Shown: positions 39,922 through 48,530 of the stretch, piece by piece
How positions within the stretch are numbered: position 1 is the stretch's first letter
How the letters are laid out: every line of letters starts with the position of its first letter
Assembly: GCA_013297865.1 (NCBI GenBank)
Contig: JAAFIP010000013.1
Coordinates: forward strand, 1 to 64,000
Source: Polaromonas sp.
Lineage (GTDB): Bacteria; Pseudomonadota; Gammaproteobacteria; Burkholderiales; Burkholderiaceae_C
Direction: 5' to 3'
DNA length: 64,000 nt
Made by a program: the position numbers and the translations under genes
Notes under the pieces: generated by a model
What the model was told of the DNA's origin: nothing
The model's input: the letters and a program-made list of their open reading frames with translations, nothing else
Database searches by the model: none

Positions 39922-40655
39922 CACTGCCCTTTACCCCGACCGACGATCTCAAAAGCCGCCCCATCCGTAGTTTTGTGCTGCGCACAGGCCGCACTACCGT
40001 GGGCCAGGCCAAGGCGATGGATGATCTGGGCCCGCAGTTTATCCTGCCCTATCAGGCAAATGCTATTGATTTAGGAGCTATCCACGCGATTATTTCCTCA
40101 GCTAGCGGCCACCAAGTATCGCAAACCATCTTCGAGATCGGCTTTGGCATGGGCGAGGCCACTGCGCATATCGCACCGCTGATGCCGCAAGCGCTGTACA
40201 TCGGCTGTGAGGTGCATACCCCGGGTGTGGGCGCTTTGCTCAAGCGCATCGGAGACCACGGCATCCACAATCTGCGCATCATCCAGCACGATGCAGTGGA
40301 GGTGCTGAGCCACATGCTCGCGCCGCACAGCCTGGACGGCGTGCACATTTTCTTCCCCGATCCATGGCATAAAAAGCGCCACAACAAACGCCGCCTGATC
40401 CAAAGCCCTCTGGTCACGCTGCTGTCCTCGCGCATCAAGCCCGGCGGCTACCTGCACTGCGCCACCGACTGGGAGCCCTATGCCCAGCAGATATTGCAGG
40501 TGCTGGCTGATGAACCCACATTGGCCAACACTGCGCCCGCAGGTGGCGACGGCTATGCGCCCAAGCCCGATTACCGCCCGCTGACCAAATTTGAAAACCG
40601 TGGCCTCAAGCTGGGCCATGGGGTGTGGGATGTGGTGTTTCGCAAGCGCTCTTAA
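39918..40655 (+). CDS. trmB: tRNA (guanine-N7-)-methyltransferase
   Basis: The 245-residue S-adenosylmethionine-dependent enzyme makes m7G46 in tRNA. The SAM-binding loop [15 protein letters not shown], the acidic [13 protein letters not shown] and the catalytic region [18 protein letters not shown] are present. The start at 39918 is chosen because it gives ATGA coupling to gluQ. Residues 49-63 or so ([15 protein letters not shown]) form an unusual insert before the SAM loop whose DNA resembles a decayed dispersed repeat in the opposite orientation. Confidence 0.95.
   Translation: MTLPFTPTDDLKSRPIRSFVLRTGRTTVGQAKAMDDLGPQFILPYQANAIDLGAIHAIISSASGHQVSQTIFEIGFGMGEATAHIAPLMPQALYIGCEVHTPGVGALLKRIGDHGIHNLRIIQHDAVEVLSHMLAPHSLDGVHIFFPDPWHKKRHNKRRLIQSPLVTLLSSRIKPGGYLHCATDWEPYAQQILQVLADEPTLANTAPAGGDGYAPKPDYRPLTKFENRGLKLGHGVWDVVFRKRS
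40063..40108 (+). repeat. Possible decayed dispersed repeat (inside trmB)
   Basis: CTATTGATTTAGGAGCTATC then CACGCGATTATTTCCTCAGC aligns without gaps to the repeat as seen at 61763-61808, with roughly 60 percent identity by eye. Unlike the other intragenic copies it would be read in the forward direction of the repeat. Chance or convergent composition is possible. Confidence 0.3.
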
Positions 40656-40685
40656 GCGCAGATCACGCCCAACGCAGGGTACGCT

Positions 40686-41588
40686 TTAACGAAACGCATC
40701 CCGCAAAATCTCCCGCACCCTGCTCCACGACGTCTCGCGCGCCTGGGGGTGCTGCCCCACCATCACGCCTCTGCCCACATGCAGTCGACTCGGCACGTCC
40801 TTGCGCTCGCGCACCCCTTGCACCGGAGTGTCAAAGTCATGCACAGCGCCTGCATACACATGAAGCTCCACACTCAGCCCAGAAGCTTGCTGCTTGAGCT
40901 TCAGACGCTGCGCCAGTTCAATACACGGTGCAGGTGGTGTCCAGTCGTCGTCTGCACCCAAAAAGAACGCCAGCGAGGTGTTGGACTCATAGCCCTTGGC
41001 TAGCGGGTCTGAGCAGCCAGGATAGAACGCCAGTGCGGTTTTAAACGGTGCCAGACCACTGCCACTCACCTGTGCATGCTGGACCTGCGTCGCCGCCAAC
41101 ACGGCACTGCCGCCATGCGACCAACCCAGCACTGCCACCCTAGAGCCGTCTGCCCAAGGCTGTTGCCGTACCCAGGCTAATGCCCCCAACGCATCGGCGC
41201 GCCGCTCTCGCTGCGTGATTTTGCGTGAGCCCATGGTTTGTGCACACAGCGAGTTTTCGCCACGCGCTGTCAGGCTGTCTGGGAAAATCACATGGTAGCC
41301 CTGCGCCTGCAGCATCTCACCCATGGCCTGGTGCCGTGCATTGAGCAAGCCTGCGCGTGCGCCGCTGCTGGCATACAGCCCACCGCAGCCATGCAGAGCC
41401 ACCACCACCGGGCGCTGTGGTGCCACGCCGCCAGACGCTTGGGGCTGCAAAGCCTCAAACCACCAGGCACGAAGCTGCGTGCCATCCAGACTCATCACAC
41501 TCACAGTCTGCTGCGCGTAGGTGACGACGGGTGCACACAGCAAAGCTGCCATCAGCAGGCGTCGCAAAACAGGCTTTTTTCTCATCAC
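40686..41588 (-). CDS. Secreted dienelactone-hydrolase-like alpha/beta hydrolase
   Basis: The 300-residue protein has a signal peptide (RLLMAALLCAPVVTYA, cut before QQTV) and an alpha/beta hydrolase fold. The oxyanion region is VVALHGCGGLYAS, the nucleophile elbow is VLGWSHGGSAVL, and a C-terminal VHDFDTP supplies the likely catalytic His. The periplasmic substrate is unknown. It is convergent with trmB and sits downstream of the rplI terminator. Confidence 0.78.
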   Translation of the reverse strand: MMRKKPVLRRLLMAALLCAPVVTYAQQTVSVMSLDGTQLRAWWFEALQPQASGGVAPQRPVVVALHGCGGLYASSGARAGLLNARHQAMGEMLQAQGYHVIFPDSLTARGENSLCAQTMGSRKITQRERRADALGALAWVRQQPWADGSRVAVLGWSHGGSAVLAATQVQHAQVSGSGLAPFKTALAFYPGCSDPLAKGYESNTSLAFFLGADDDWTPPAPCIELAQRLKLKQQASGLSVELHVYAGAVHDFDTPVQGVRERKDVPSRLHVGRGVMVGQHPQARETSWSRVREILRDAFR

Positions 41589-41618
41589 AGCAGTGTATCG
41601 CTCGCCGCGAAGGCAAAG

Positions 41619-41653
41619 AAAAAGCCCCTCGGTTTTGCAACCAGGGGCTTTTG
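41619..41653 (-). terminator. Intrinsic terminator of the rpsF-rplI operon
   Basis: On the minus strand AAAAGCCCCT pairs with AGGGGCTTTT around a 13-base loop and runs on into TTTTCTTT. It lies 30 bases after the rplI stop codon. Confidence 0.8.
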
Positions 41654-41683
41654 CGGGTAAGAAAAACGACTTAAGCGAAAGAC

Positions 41684-42136
41684 TTAAGCAGTTTCGCCCA
41701 GTACCGATACAGTGACTTCCACCACTACGTCGGTGTGCAGCGCTACGCTGACCTTGCTGTCGCCTACCAGCTTGATCGGGCCGGTGGGCATGCGCACCTG
41801 GGATTTGACGACTTTAAAGCCCATCTTGCCCAGTTCTTCAGCAATATCGTGGTTGGTGACCGAGCCAAACAGGCGGCCGTCAACACCGGCTTTTTGCGAC
41901 ACTTTAACTGTTGCGCCGTTGAGCTTTTCGCCCAGGGCCTGGCTCTCGGCCAGCTTGGCAGCAGCGGCTTTTTCCAGCTCAGCGCGCTTGGCTTCGAATT
42001 CGGCCTTGGCCGACTCCGTAGCGCGGCGTGCCTTGCCTTCGGGGATCAGGAAGTTGCGTGCATAGCCGTCTTTGACCTTGACGATCTCGCCCAGGTTACC
42101 GAGGTTGATTACTTTGTCGAGCAGAATAATTTGCAT
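41684..42136 (-). CDS. rplI: 50S ribosomal protein L9
   Basis: The 150-residue L9 has the N-terminal rRNA-binding domain ([36 protein letters not shown]), the long connecting helix and the C-terminal domain ([18 protein letters not shown]). It is the last gene of the rpsF-priB-rpsR-rplI operon and is followed by a strong terminator. Confidence 0.97.
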   Translation of the reverse strand: MQIILLDKVINLGNLGEIVKVKDGYARNFLIPEGKARRATESAKAEFEAKRAELEKAAAAKLAESQALGEKLNGATVKVSQKAGVDGRLFGSVTNHDIAEELGKMGFKVVKSQVRMPTGPIKLVGDSKVSVALHTDVVVEVTVSVLGETA

Positions 42137-42156
42137 ATGGTTCTCCTTAGCCCGGC

Positions 42157-42441
42157 TTATACGCGGTGCTGGTCGCTGTATGGCGCGAGGGCCAGAAAGC
42201 GGGCACGCTTGATAGCGGTGTTGAGCTGACGCTGGTAAATCGCACGGGTGCCGGTCAGGCGTGCGGGGATGATTTTGCCGTTTTCGGCGATGAAATCGCG
42301 CAGGACGTCAACGTCCTTGTAGTCGATCTCTTCTACACCCGTCACCGTGAAGCGGCAAAAGCGCTTGCGCTTGAACAGCAGGTTCTGTGCGGGGCGCTTT
42401 GGGCGCTTGTCAGTCTTTTTGAAACGTGATGGTCCGGCCAT
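42157..42441 (-). CDS. rpsR: 30S ribosomal protein S18
   Basis: The 94-residue S18 has the conserved core [20 protein letters not shown] and [20 protein letters not shown]. It has an N-terminal basic extension of about 20 residues compared with E. coli S18, common in Burkholderiales. It is placed between priB and rplI. Confidence 0.97.
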   Translation of the reverse strand: MAGPSRFKKTDKRPKRPAQNLLFKRKRFCRFTVTGVEEIDYKDVDVLRDFIAENGKIIPARLTGTRAIYQRQLNTAIKRARFLALAPYSDQHRV

Positions 42442-42457
42442 GATGGACTCCTAAAAA

Positions 42458-42745
42458 TTAGTTCAATTCAAATGATTGGATATGAAACAGTGTGCCTTTG
42501 GCATTGCGTGTGCTGGCCAGAAAACCTGTAAACCTGTGCTCGCTGCCCATCGTCTGTTTGCTGATGACTTCTGCCACCGGCCCGATTGCAACCGCCTTGA
42601 CGCTTACCTTGACCTTGCGTAACTGCCCTGCTTCGACTTGTTCGCTCTCATGTTCGAGCGTCAGGTCTGTGGCTGGGATGCCTGCCGGGGTAAAGCGCTG
42701 GGCGCTGATCTCGGCGATTTTTGCGGTCAAAACAAGCTGGTTCAC
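42458..42745 (-). CDS. priB: Primosomal replication protein PriB
   Basis: The 95-residue OB-fold single-strand DNA-binding protein helps PriA reload the replisome at stalled forks. It begins NQLVLTAKIAEISAQRFTPA from a GTG start. Its place between rpsF and rpsR is the typical beta/gammaproteobacterial arrangement, which supports the assignment more than sequence alone. Confidence 0.9.
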   Translation of the reverse strand: MNQLVLTAKIAEISAQRFTPAGIPATDLTLEHESEQVEAGQLRKVKVSVKAVAIGPVAEVISKQTMGSEHRFTGFLASTRNAKGTLFHIQSFELN

Positions 42746-42764
42746 ACTTTTCCAGCGCTAGCCA

Positions 42765-43139
42765 TTAACGCTCTTGCGCGGCGTACTGCTCCTGCTGAAG
42801 TTTGCGGGCTTCTTCGCGCTCGACCTGTTTCATCATGGAAGAAGGGCCAGTTTCGGCTTTTTTCTTCAGCACGGTGAGGTGGCGCAACACAGCGTCGTTG
42901 AACTTGAACGCATGCTCCAGCTCGGCCATCACAGCCTGATCGGCCTCGATGTTGACGCAGATATAGTGCGCCTTGGCCAGCTTGTTGATCTGGTAAGCCA
43001 GCTGACGGCGGCCCCAGTCTTCCACGCGGTGGATCTTGCCACCGGGCGTGGTAATCATGCTCTTGTAACGCTCCAGCATCGCTGGAACCTGCTCGCTTTG
43101 GTCCGGATGGATCAGCAAGACGATCTCGTAATGACGCAT
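42765..43139 (-). CDS. rpsF: 30S ribosomal protein S6
   Basis: The 124-residue S6 begins [20 protein letters not shown] and has the conserved [21 protein letters not shown] use the ATG at 43139, which AAGGAG precedes, rather than the one two codons upstream. S6 binds S18 on the 30S platform. It is the first gene of its operon, with a -10 candidate about 95 bases upstream. Confidence 0.97.
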   Translation of the reverse strand: MRHYEIVLLIHPDQSEQVPAMLERYKSMITTPGGKIHRVEDWGRRQLAYQINKLAKAHYICVNIEADQAVMAELEHAFKFNDAVLRHLTVLKKKAETGPSSMMKQVEREEARKLQQEQYAAQER

Positions 43140-43233
43140 ACACACTCCTTAAGGATTTATGCCATGGCTTTCACCACGGCGTGAATTAAAGCTACCCACA
43201 GCGTCGGATGTGGTGCAGCAAGGGGAACTCAGC

Positions 43234-43239
43234 ATTATA
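43234..43239 (-). promoter_or_regulatory. Candidate -10 box of the rpsF operon
   Basis: The minus strand reads AGTATATAATGC, containing TATAAT in an AT-rich stretch. The transcript leader would be about 90 bases, a place where S6-S18 autoregulatory structure is known in other bacteria. The -35 region is not consensus. Confidence 0.45.
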
Positions 43240-43276
43240 TACTATTTTTGTGAGTAGCCACTAACAGTGTTCACGC

Positions 43277-43309
43277 TGGAGTTGCAGTGGGTACTAAGCT
43301 CCAACTCCA
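43277..43309. repeat. Inverted repeat between rpsF and the cyclase gene
   Basis: TGGAGTTG (43277-43284) and CAACTCCA (43302-43309) are perfect inverted repeats 17 bases apart. The 358-base intergenic region 43140-43497 contains this, the rpsF -10 candidate, and otherwise no gene I can support. It could be an operator for the divergent cyclase gene. Confidence 0.4.
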
Positions 43310-43542
43310 AGTTCAGGGGGCATTCCGTATGCAGTGGCTTGGCGATTGCGGCATGATGGCAGATAGTTTGTTAACCGCAGGACATCTTAAAATGTTAGGT
43401 TTAATGCAAACTATGCACCGCCTCAGAGTGCCTTATTTATCAGCAAGCAATGCGCAGCAATGACCTATAGGTATCAGTGCAGTAATGGTAAGTCGCATTG
43501 ATAAAAATGGAGGAAGCACATAACCTCTATGGACAAACAAGC

Positions 43543-46500
43543 ATGAAGTTTTATGAAATACTGATCCGTGTTGCTGGTCGTCTGGTTTTTGAGCAGCGGC
43601 TTTCGTATTTAGCCTTGCATCGTGACCTGGGTCTAAGTGACGTGGAGATTCAGGATGTTCGCGCAGAACTTGTCTTTCGAGGCGTGGCACGTGACGAGGA
43701 TAACAAAGGACTGGTATGGACTGGTGCCGTCACTGCCGAAGAAACCAGGTGGCCAGATGAAGTCAGGCTGCAGTCACAAGCAGATCTGCCAGAGAGCACT
43801 GCACTAGTCGCCAGCACAGCAGAGCGAACTCGGAATGCGCCGCAGATTTCGGCCGAGCGGCGCCAGCTTACCGTGATGTTTTGTGACCTGGTGGGGTCGA
43901 CGACGATATCTAGCAAGCTTGACCCCGAAGACTTGCGTGAGGTGGTTCGCGCCTACCAGGAAACCGCCGCCAATGTGATCCACCAGTACGAGGGCCATAT
44001 TGCGCAGTACCTCGGTGATGGCCTGCTGGTGTATTTGGGCTACCCTCAGGCTCACGAAGATGACGCCCAGCGTGCTGTGCTTGCGGGGCTGGGCATTGTC
44101 ACGGCGATGGGGACCTTGAACCACCAATTGCAAGCAAAGTACGGCGTCGAACTTGCTGTACGCATTGGGATTCATACGGGGCCCGTGGTGGTGGGGCAGA
44201 TGGGTGGCGACGGGCGGCATGAACAACTCGCGCTCGGTGAAACCCCCAATGTTGCTGCGCGCCTGGAGGCTTTGGCGCCGCCCAATACGGTCGTGATCAG
44301 TCAGGCTACTATGCGCTTGGTGTCTGGCGCTTTCATCACAGAAACGCTGGGGCTACAAACCTTGAAGGGCGCTGGCGAGCCGGTTGAGGTGTGGCAAGTG
44401 TTGGGCTTGCGGATGTACGAACAGAGTACCGAGAACGCACCCCGCCATGATGCCCTGCACCTCATTGGGCGTGAGGCAGAAATTACCCTGCTACGCCAAC
44501 GCTGGGAACAAAGCAAAGCAGTTCGCGGGCAGGTGGTGCTGATCAGTGGAGAAGCCGGTATCGGCAAGTCGAGTCTGGTCAACGCGATGCGATCCCAAGC
44601 GGCGCAAGAGGGTTTCCCCCGCGTCACGTTTCGCTGCTCGCCCCACCACAGAAACAGCGCCCTACATCCGGTGACCGTACACATCCGCCAGCTTCTGGCT
44701 TTAGATCGTGAAGCGGATAGTGATGTGAAGCTGGTAGAACTGGAACGGCTGCTCAAGCCCTACGAGCATGACATTAAAGACATGGTGCAGCTTTTTGCGA
44801 TGCTGCTGTCCATTCCAGTTCCAGAGGACCGCTACCCAGCCCTCAACATTTCTGCCAAGCAGCAGCGCGAGCAAACCTTGGAGGCCCTGAGCGCCTGGTT
44901 GCTGGCCGAGGCGCAACGCCAACCTGTGCTGGTGCTTTGGGAAGATATTCATTGGGCCGATCCGACGACGCTGGAGCTGCTCGGCCTCCTGGTGGAGAGA
45001 GCACACTCGGCCTCTATTCTGGCGTTGCTCACATTTCGTCCGGATTTTGTCGCGATGTTTCCCCTGCGATCCCACGTCACGACGGTGTCGCTGAATCGAC
45101 TGGAGCCGGCCCAGGCGCAAGCCATCATGACACGCCTGGCCTCGGGCAAGCACCTGCCCCCCGAGGTGATAACACACATCGCCAGCCGAGCCGATGGCGT
45201 GCCCTTGTATGTAGAAGAGTTGACCAAGGCGCTGCTGGAGTCAGATCTCCTGCTGGAGGATAACGGTCACTATCGGCTCACCCGTCCTCTGAGCGATATG
45301 GCCATCCCGATGACGCTGCAGGACTCACTGATGGCGCGCCTGGATCGGACACCCGCCGTGCGGGAGGTGGCACAACTGGGCGCTGTACTTGGGCGAGAAT
45401 TTGCATATGAAATGCTGCATGCCCTGTCTGTGATTGAAGAAAAGCACTTACAGCAGGGTTTGGCCAAGCTGGTCGACTCAGAGTTGATCTACCAGCGCGG
45501 GCAGTTGCCGCTTGCCAAATTTGTGTTCAAGCACGCGCTGGTGCAGGATGCCGCCTACCAGTCCATGCTGCGGCGAACACGTCAGCACTATCACCAGCGC
45601 TGCGCGCAGGTGATGGAAAGCAACTTTACAGATCTGGTCAAGACCGAACCTGAACTGGTGGCGCATCACTATACAGAGGCCGGTTGTGCCGCCGAAAGTG
45701 TTGGCTATTGGCTCCAGGCGGGGCAGCGAGCGGCGCAGCGCCTTGCGCACCACGAAGCCATCGCGCACCTCACCAAAGGCATAGAGGTTCTCGCCACCCA
45801 GGCCTCCACCCCGGCAGGCGCGCAGCAGGAGTTTTTGCTGAATGTAACCTTAGGGGTGTCCATTGCTGCCGTGAAAGGTTATGCCGCATCAGAATTGTCC
45901 AAGGTCTACACGCGTGCGCAAGAGCTCAGCCAGCAGGTAGCAGAGACACCTCAGCATTTTCAAGCCGTTCGGGGGCTGGTTTTGTACTACTTGGTTCGTG
46001 GGCAGACGCAGCCCGCGCTGGAACTGGCGCAACAATTGGTAGAGCAAGGTGAGCGGCAGACGGAGGTCGGCCCCAAAATGCTCAGCCGCTACCACTTGGG
46101 CATGGCGCTGTTCCAAAGAGGCGTTGTGGCAGAAGCTGCCCGGCACTATGAACGGGCCAAATCCATGTACGTCCTTGAGCAGCATCGTGGACTTGCCAAT
46201 GTTTACGGCATTGACCTGGGCGTGACGACACGCGGTTTTTATAGCCTGCCCATGTGGATTCTGGGCTATCCAGACCGCGCGTTGGCACTCGGGCAAGAGG
46301 CTTTGACCTTTGCCCAGGAGTTGGGGCATCCGTTCAGTCTTGTATTTGCGCAGTGTTGGTTGGCCTGGCTTCACCAATATCGGCAGGAGGCTGATGCCGC
46401 CCATGAGCACGCCACCAACGGCATCAACCTTGCTGTCGGGCAGGGGCTGCCGCTGTACCGAGCTTGGGGTCTTATTGCGCAGGGATGGGCACTTACACAC

Positions 46501-47016
46501 CAAGGGCAAGCCACAGAGGGCATCGCACTCATGCGACAAGGCATTGCAACCGCAAACGCGACCGGAGCAGACGTTTACCGCCCGTATTTCCTTTCACTAC
46601 TTGCAGAAGCTTTGGGCAATGCGGGTGATTGCGAGAGCGGACTGCGCCTGCTGGATGAAGCCGTGGAGGCAGCAGATCGAGCAGGAGAGCTGTTTTATGA
46701 AGCAGAGCTGTATCGGCTGAAAGGAGACCTGACATTGCAGGCCGATAAAGCAGCCTCAAACGCCCAAGCGCAGTCGCAAGCGGAGGCATTCTTTGTCAAA
46801 GCCATCAGCATTTCACAAAATCAGCAGGCGAAATCCTTTGAATTAAGAACCGCGATGAGTCTGGCGCGGCTGTGGCAAAGCCAGCGCAAAATGGCGCAAG
46901 CCCACAAACTACTGTCCGAGGTATACCAATGGTTCACAGAAGGTTTCGGCACGAAAGACCTGCAGGCGGCAAAAGACCTGTTGACGGAACTTGCCCGCAA
47001 GTCCAGCATGAAATGA
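43543..47016 (+). CDS. Class III nucleotide cyclase fused to AAA ATPase and TPR-like tail
   Basis: The 1157-residue soluble protein has an N-terminal domain typical of these fusions (MKFYEILIRVAGRLVFEQRL), which decided the start. The class III cyclase domain (about 105-290) has both metal Asp residues (Asp115 in MFCDLVGSTT, Asp159 in YLGDGLLVY) and the transition-state pair (NVAARLE, Asn236/Arg240). The ATPase has a Walker A GEAGIGKSS (336-344) and Walker B LVLWEDIHWAD. Helical TPR-like repeats run from about 690 to the end. Catalytic residues appear intact, so cAMP synthesis controlled by an ATP-driven or peptide-binding module is inferred; the signal is unknown. Confidence 0.85.
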   Translation: MKFYEILIRVAGRLVFEQRLSYLALHRDLGLSDVEIQDVRAELVFRGVARDEDNKGLVWTGAVTAEETRWPDEVRLQSQADLPESTALVASTAERTRNAPQISAERRQLTVMFCDLVGSTTISSKLDPEDLREVVRAYQETAANVIHQYEGHIAQYLGDGLLVYLGYPQAHEDDAQRAVLAGLGIVTAMGTLNHQLQAKYGVELAVRIGIHTGPVVVGQMGGDGRHEQLALGETPNVAARLEALAPPNTVVISQATMRLVSGAFITETLGLQTLKGAGEPVEVWQVLGLRMYEQSTENAPRHDALHLIGREAEITLLRQRWEQSKAVRGQVVLISGEAGIGKSSLVNAMRSQAAQEGFPRVTFRCSPHHRNSALHPVTVHIRQLLALDREADSDVKLVELERLLKPYEHDIKDMVQLFAMLLSIPVPEDRYPALNISAKQQREQTLEALSAWLLAEAQRQPVLVLWEDIHWADPTTLELLGLLVERAHSASILALLTFRPDFVAMFPLRSHVTTVSLNRLEPAQAQAIMTRLASGKHLPPEVITHIASRADGVPLYVEELTKALLESDLLLEDNGHYRLTRPLSDMAIPMTLQDSLMARLDRTPAVREVAQLGAVLGREFAYEMLHALSVIEEKHLQQGLAKLVDSELIYQRGQLPLAKFVFKHALVQDAAYQSMLRRTRQHYHQRCAQVMESNFTDLVKTEPELVAHHYTEAGCAAESVGYWLQAGQRAAQRLAHHEAIAHLTKGIEVLATQASTPAGAQQEFLLNVTLGVSIAAVKGYAASELSKVYTRAQELSQQVAETPQHFQAVRGLVLYYLVRGQTQPALELAQQLVEQGERQTEVGPKMLSRYHLGMALFQRGVVAEAARHYERAKSMYVLEQHRGLANVYGIDLGVTTRGFYSLPMWILGYPDRALALGQEALTFAQELGHPFSLVFAQCWLAWLHQYRQEADAAHEHATNGINLAVGQGLPLYRAWGLIAQGWALTHQGQATEGIALMRQGIATANATGADVYRPYFLSLLAEALGNAGDCESGLRLLDEAVEAADRAGELFYEAELYRLKGDLTLQADKAASNAQAQSQAEAFFVKAISISQNQQAKSFELRTAMSLARLWQSQRKMAQAHKLLSEVYQWFTEGFGTKDLQAAKDLLTELARKSSMK

Positions 47017-47146
47017 CCGCTTGCAGGCGTGCTGTGTCCGGTGCGCTGCGCGACGCATAGGAATACTGTGGGAGCGGAATTATTGGCTTTGAACTGCGCT
47101 ATCCGTCAAAGCAGCAGAGCGTCTGGTCGGCGATTGGCTGTTTTCT

Positions 47147-48064
47147 TCATTTCGCCTTGAGCTTTTGAATATCCATGCGAAACAAGACAGGGAAGGTCGT
47201 GTTCCATCTTTGCCATCGCAAAGAGCCTGCCTCGGAAACTGCCCATAGTTGGCCATCTTCGTCGAAGGAGATATCTTCGATACCGATCACCATGTCAAAG
47301 CTGGCTGCTATTTGACCAGTCAGAGGGTCAAGCCGATACAACAGTCCAAAGCGGCTGCTGCTGGCAGTAATCCACAACTGGCCTGCTTTATCAAAAGCAG
47401 CGCCTTGGGCATTGGAGGGCAAGCTGATGGAGCGAAGCGCTGCGGCCTCATTGACTGCCTTACCCCTGTGCGTGTCAAAAATCGATAGGGGCAGAAAATG
47501 TCCCTTGGCTTTCGATGGATCGTTGTCAAACGAGCCAACAAAAAGTGCCTTGCCGTCAAAGTCAATGAAAGATCCCTTGATCTCACCACCCAAGGTCACC
47601 ACGCCAGTCACAGCGTCGCCAGTTTTTCTCTGAGAAAAAGCCTTTTCCATATCAATGCGATACAGCCGCCGTGTGTCCGAAGCCACCAAGGTGACAGGCC
47701 CAATAACCGCCAAGCCACCTGCATGTCCGCAATCATCGGGTAAATCAAAATGGGCTATCAGTGTGCCACTTTCAGAATCAACTTTGAAAATTCGACATGG
47801 CCCCTTGCCCACCTTAGGGTCAGTGCTGCGATATCCAGACACATAGACCACGCCCGGTGTCCAAGCCAAGCCCTGAGGAACATAGCCTTCATCGATTCCA
47901 GGTGCCCAAATCTTTCGCGATATCGCTTTTTCGTTAACAACAGTGCTGGGGCCGCCCACTACATGTGCAGGCTTTTTACCAAGCGGTTCGTTGGCATGGA
48001 CCTTGAACGGGGCGACTGTGCACAAGACCAGGCATAAAGCGAAGATTCGTTGAATACATGTCAT
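47147..48064 (-). CDS. Secreted beta-propeller-like protein
   Basis: The 305-residue product has a signal peptide (IFALCLVLCTVAPFKVHA) and repeated blade-like motifs (GLAWTPGVVYVSGYRS, GGLAVIGPVTLVASDT, GAAFDKAGQLWITASS, ISFDEDGQLWAVSEAG), as in NHL/SMP-30-type propellers. I do not recognise a specific family or enzyme. It is convergent with the cyclase gene, 130 bases apart, with no evident terminator. The ppsA remnant lies upstream. Confidence 0.6.
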   Translation of the reverse strand: MTCIQRIFALCLVLCTVAPFKVHANEPLGKKPAHVVGGPSTVVNEKAISRKIWAPGIDEGYVPQGLAWTPGVVYVSGYRSTDPKVGKGPCRIFKVDSESGTLIAHFDLPDDCGHAGGLAVIGPVTLVASDTRRLYRIDMEKAFSQRKTGDAVTGVVTLGGEIKGSFIDFDGKALFVGSFDNDPSKAKGHFLPLSIFDTHRGKAVNEAAALRSISLPSNAQGAAFDKAGQLWITASSSRFGLLYRLDPLTGQIAASFDMVIGIEDISFDEDGQLWAVSEAGSLRWQRWNTTFPVLFRMDIQKLKAK

Positions 48065-48195
48065 GCGGTACCTACTGGTTATCCTAGCGATCGAGCAGAA
48101 CTATTTGCCAGTATGTGTAGTGCACATGCCAATTAAGCAAGAACGAATTAGATCACATGAGCAGAAATATGACATGGATTTAGAACTCAAAAGTA

Positions 48196-48490
48196 TCACT
48201 GATTGCGCAAGTCGGAGTGGTCGCTGAGGCCTTGGCCGCAGATGCCTAAGTATTTGCCTCGCGCCACGCAGGCTTTGATAGGCATCTCGAGTGTAACTTT
48301 GACGGCGGGGTCGCGTTCGTCGAGGTCTTTGGCCAGCAGCTACAGGCCGGAGTCTCGGTCCAAGCCCAGGGTCAATTGCGTGAGGTCGTTGGAACAGATG
48401 GAGAAGCCGTCGTAATCTTCCAGGAACTGTGTAGCAAAAATGGGGTTGCTGGGCCACTGCGATACATCACGATGCCGCGCAGTAAGCCCT
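48196..48490 (-). pseudogene. Decayed duplicate of the ppsA 3' end
   Basis: About 295 bases align with the last part of intact ppsA (about 57425-57715), in the same orientation. On the minus strand it reads, for example, DRDSGL-stop-LLAKDLD against [14 protein letters not shown] in ppsA; the TAG is at 48340-48342. Both ends of the gene are missing, including the final ~25 codons. The copy and intact ppsA act as direct repeats bounding the 48.5-57.3 kb accessory region. No other gene was found in 48065-48530. Confidence 0.88.
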
Positions 48491-48530
48491 TTCGGTCATA
48501 TGGAGTAGCTATGCAAAAGGTGGACATATC

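Noticed and set aside
48101-48457. 118-codon minus-strand frame in the ppsA remnant
   Set aside because: It is an out-of-frame reading of the decayed ppsA 3' end; the true homologous frame has an in-frame stop.
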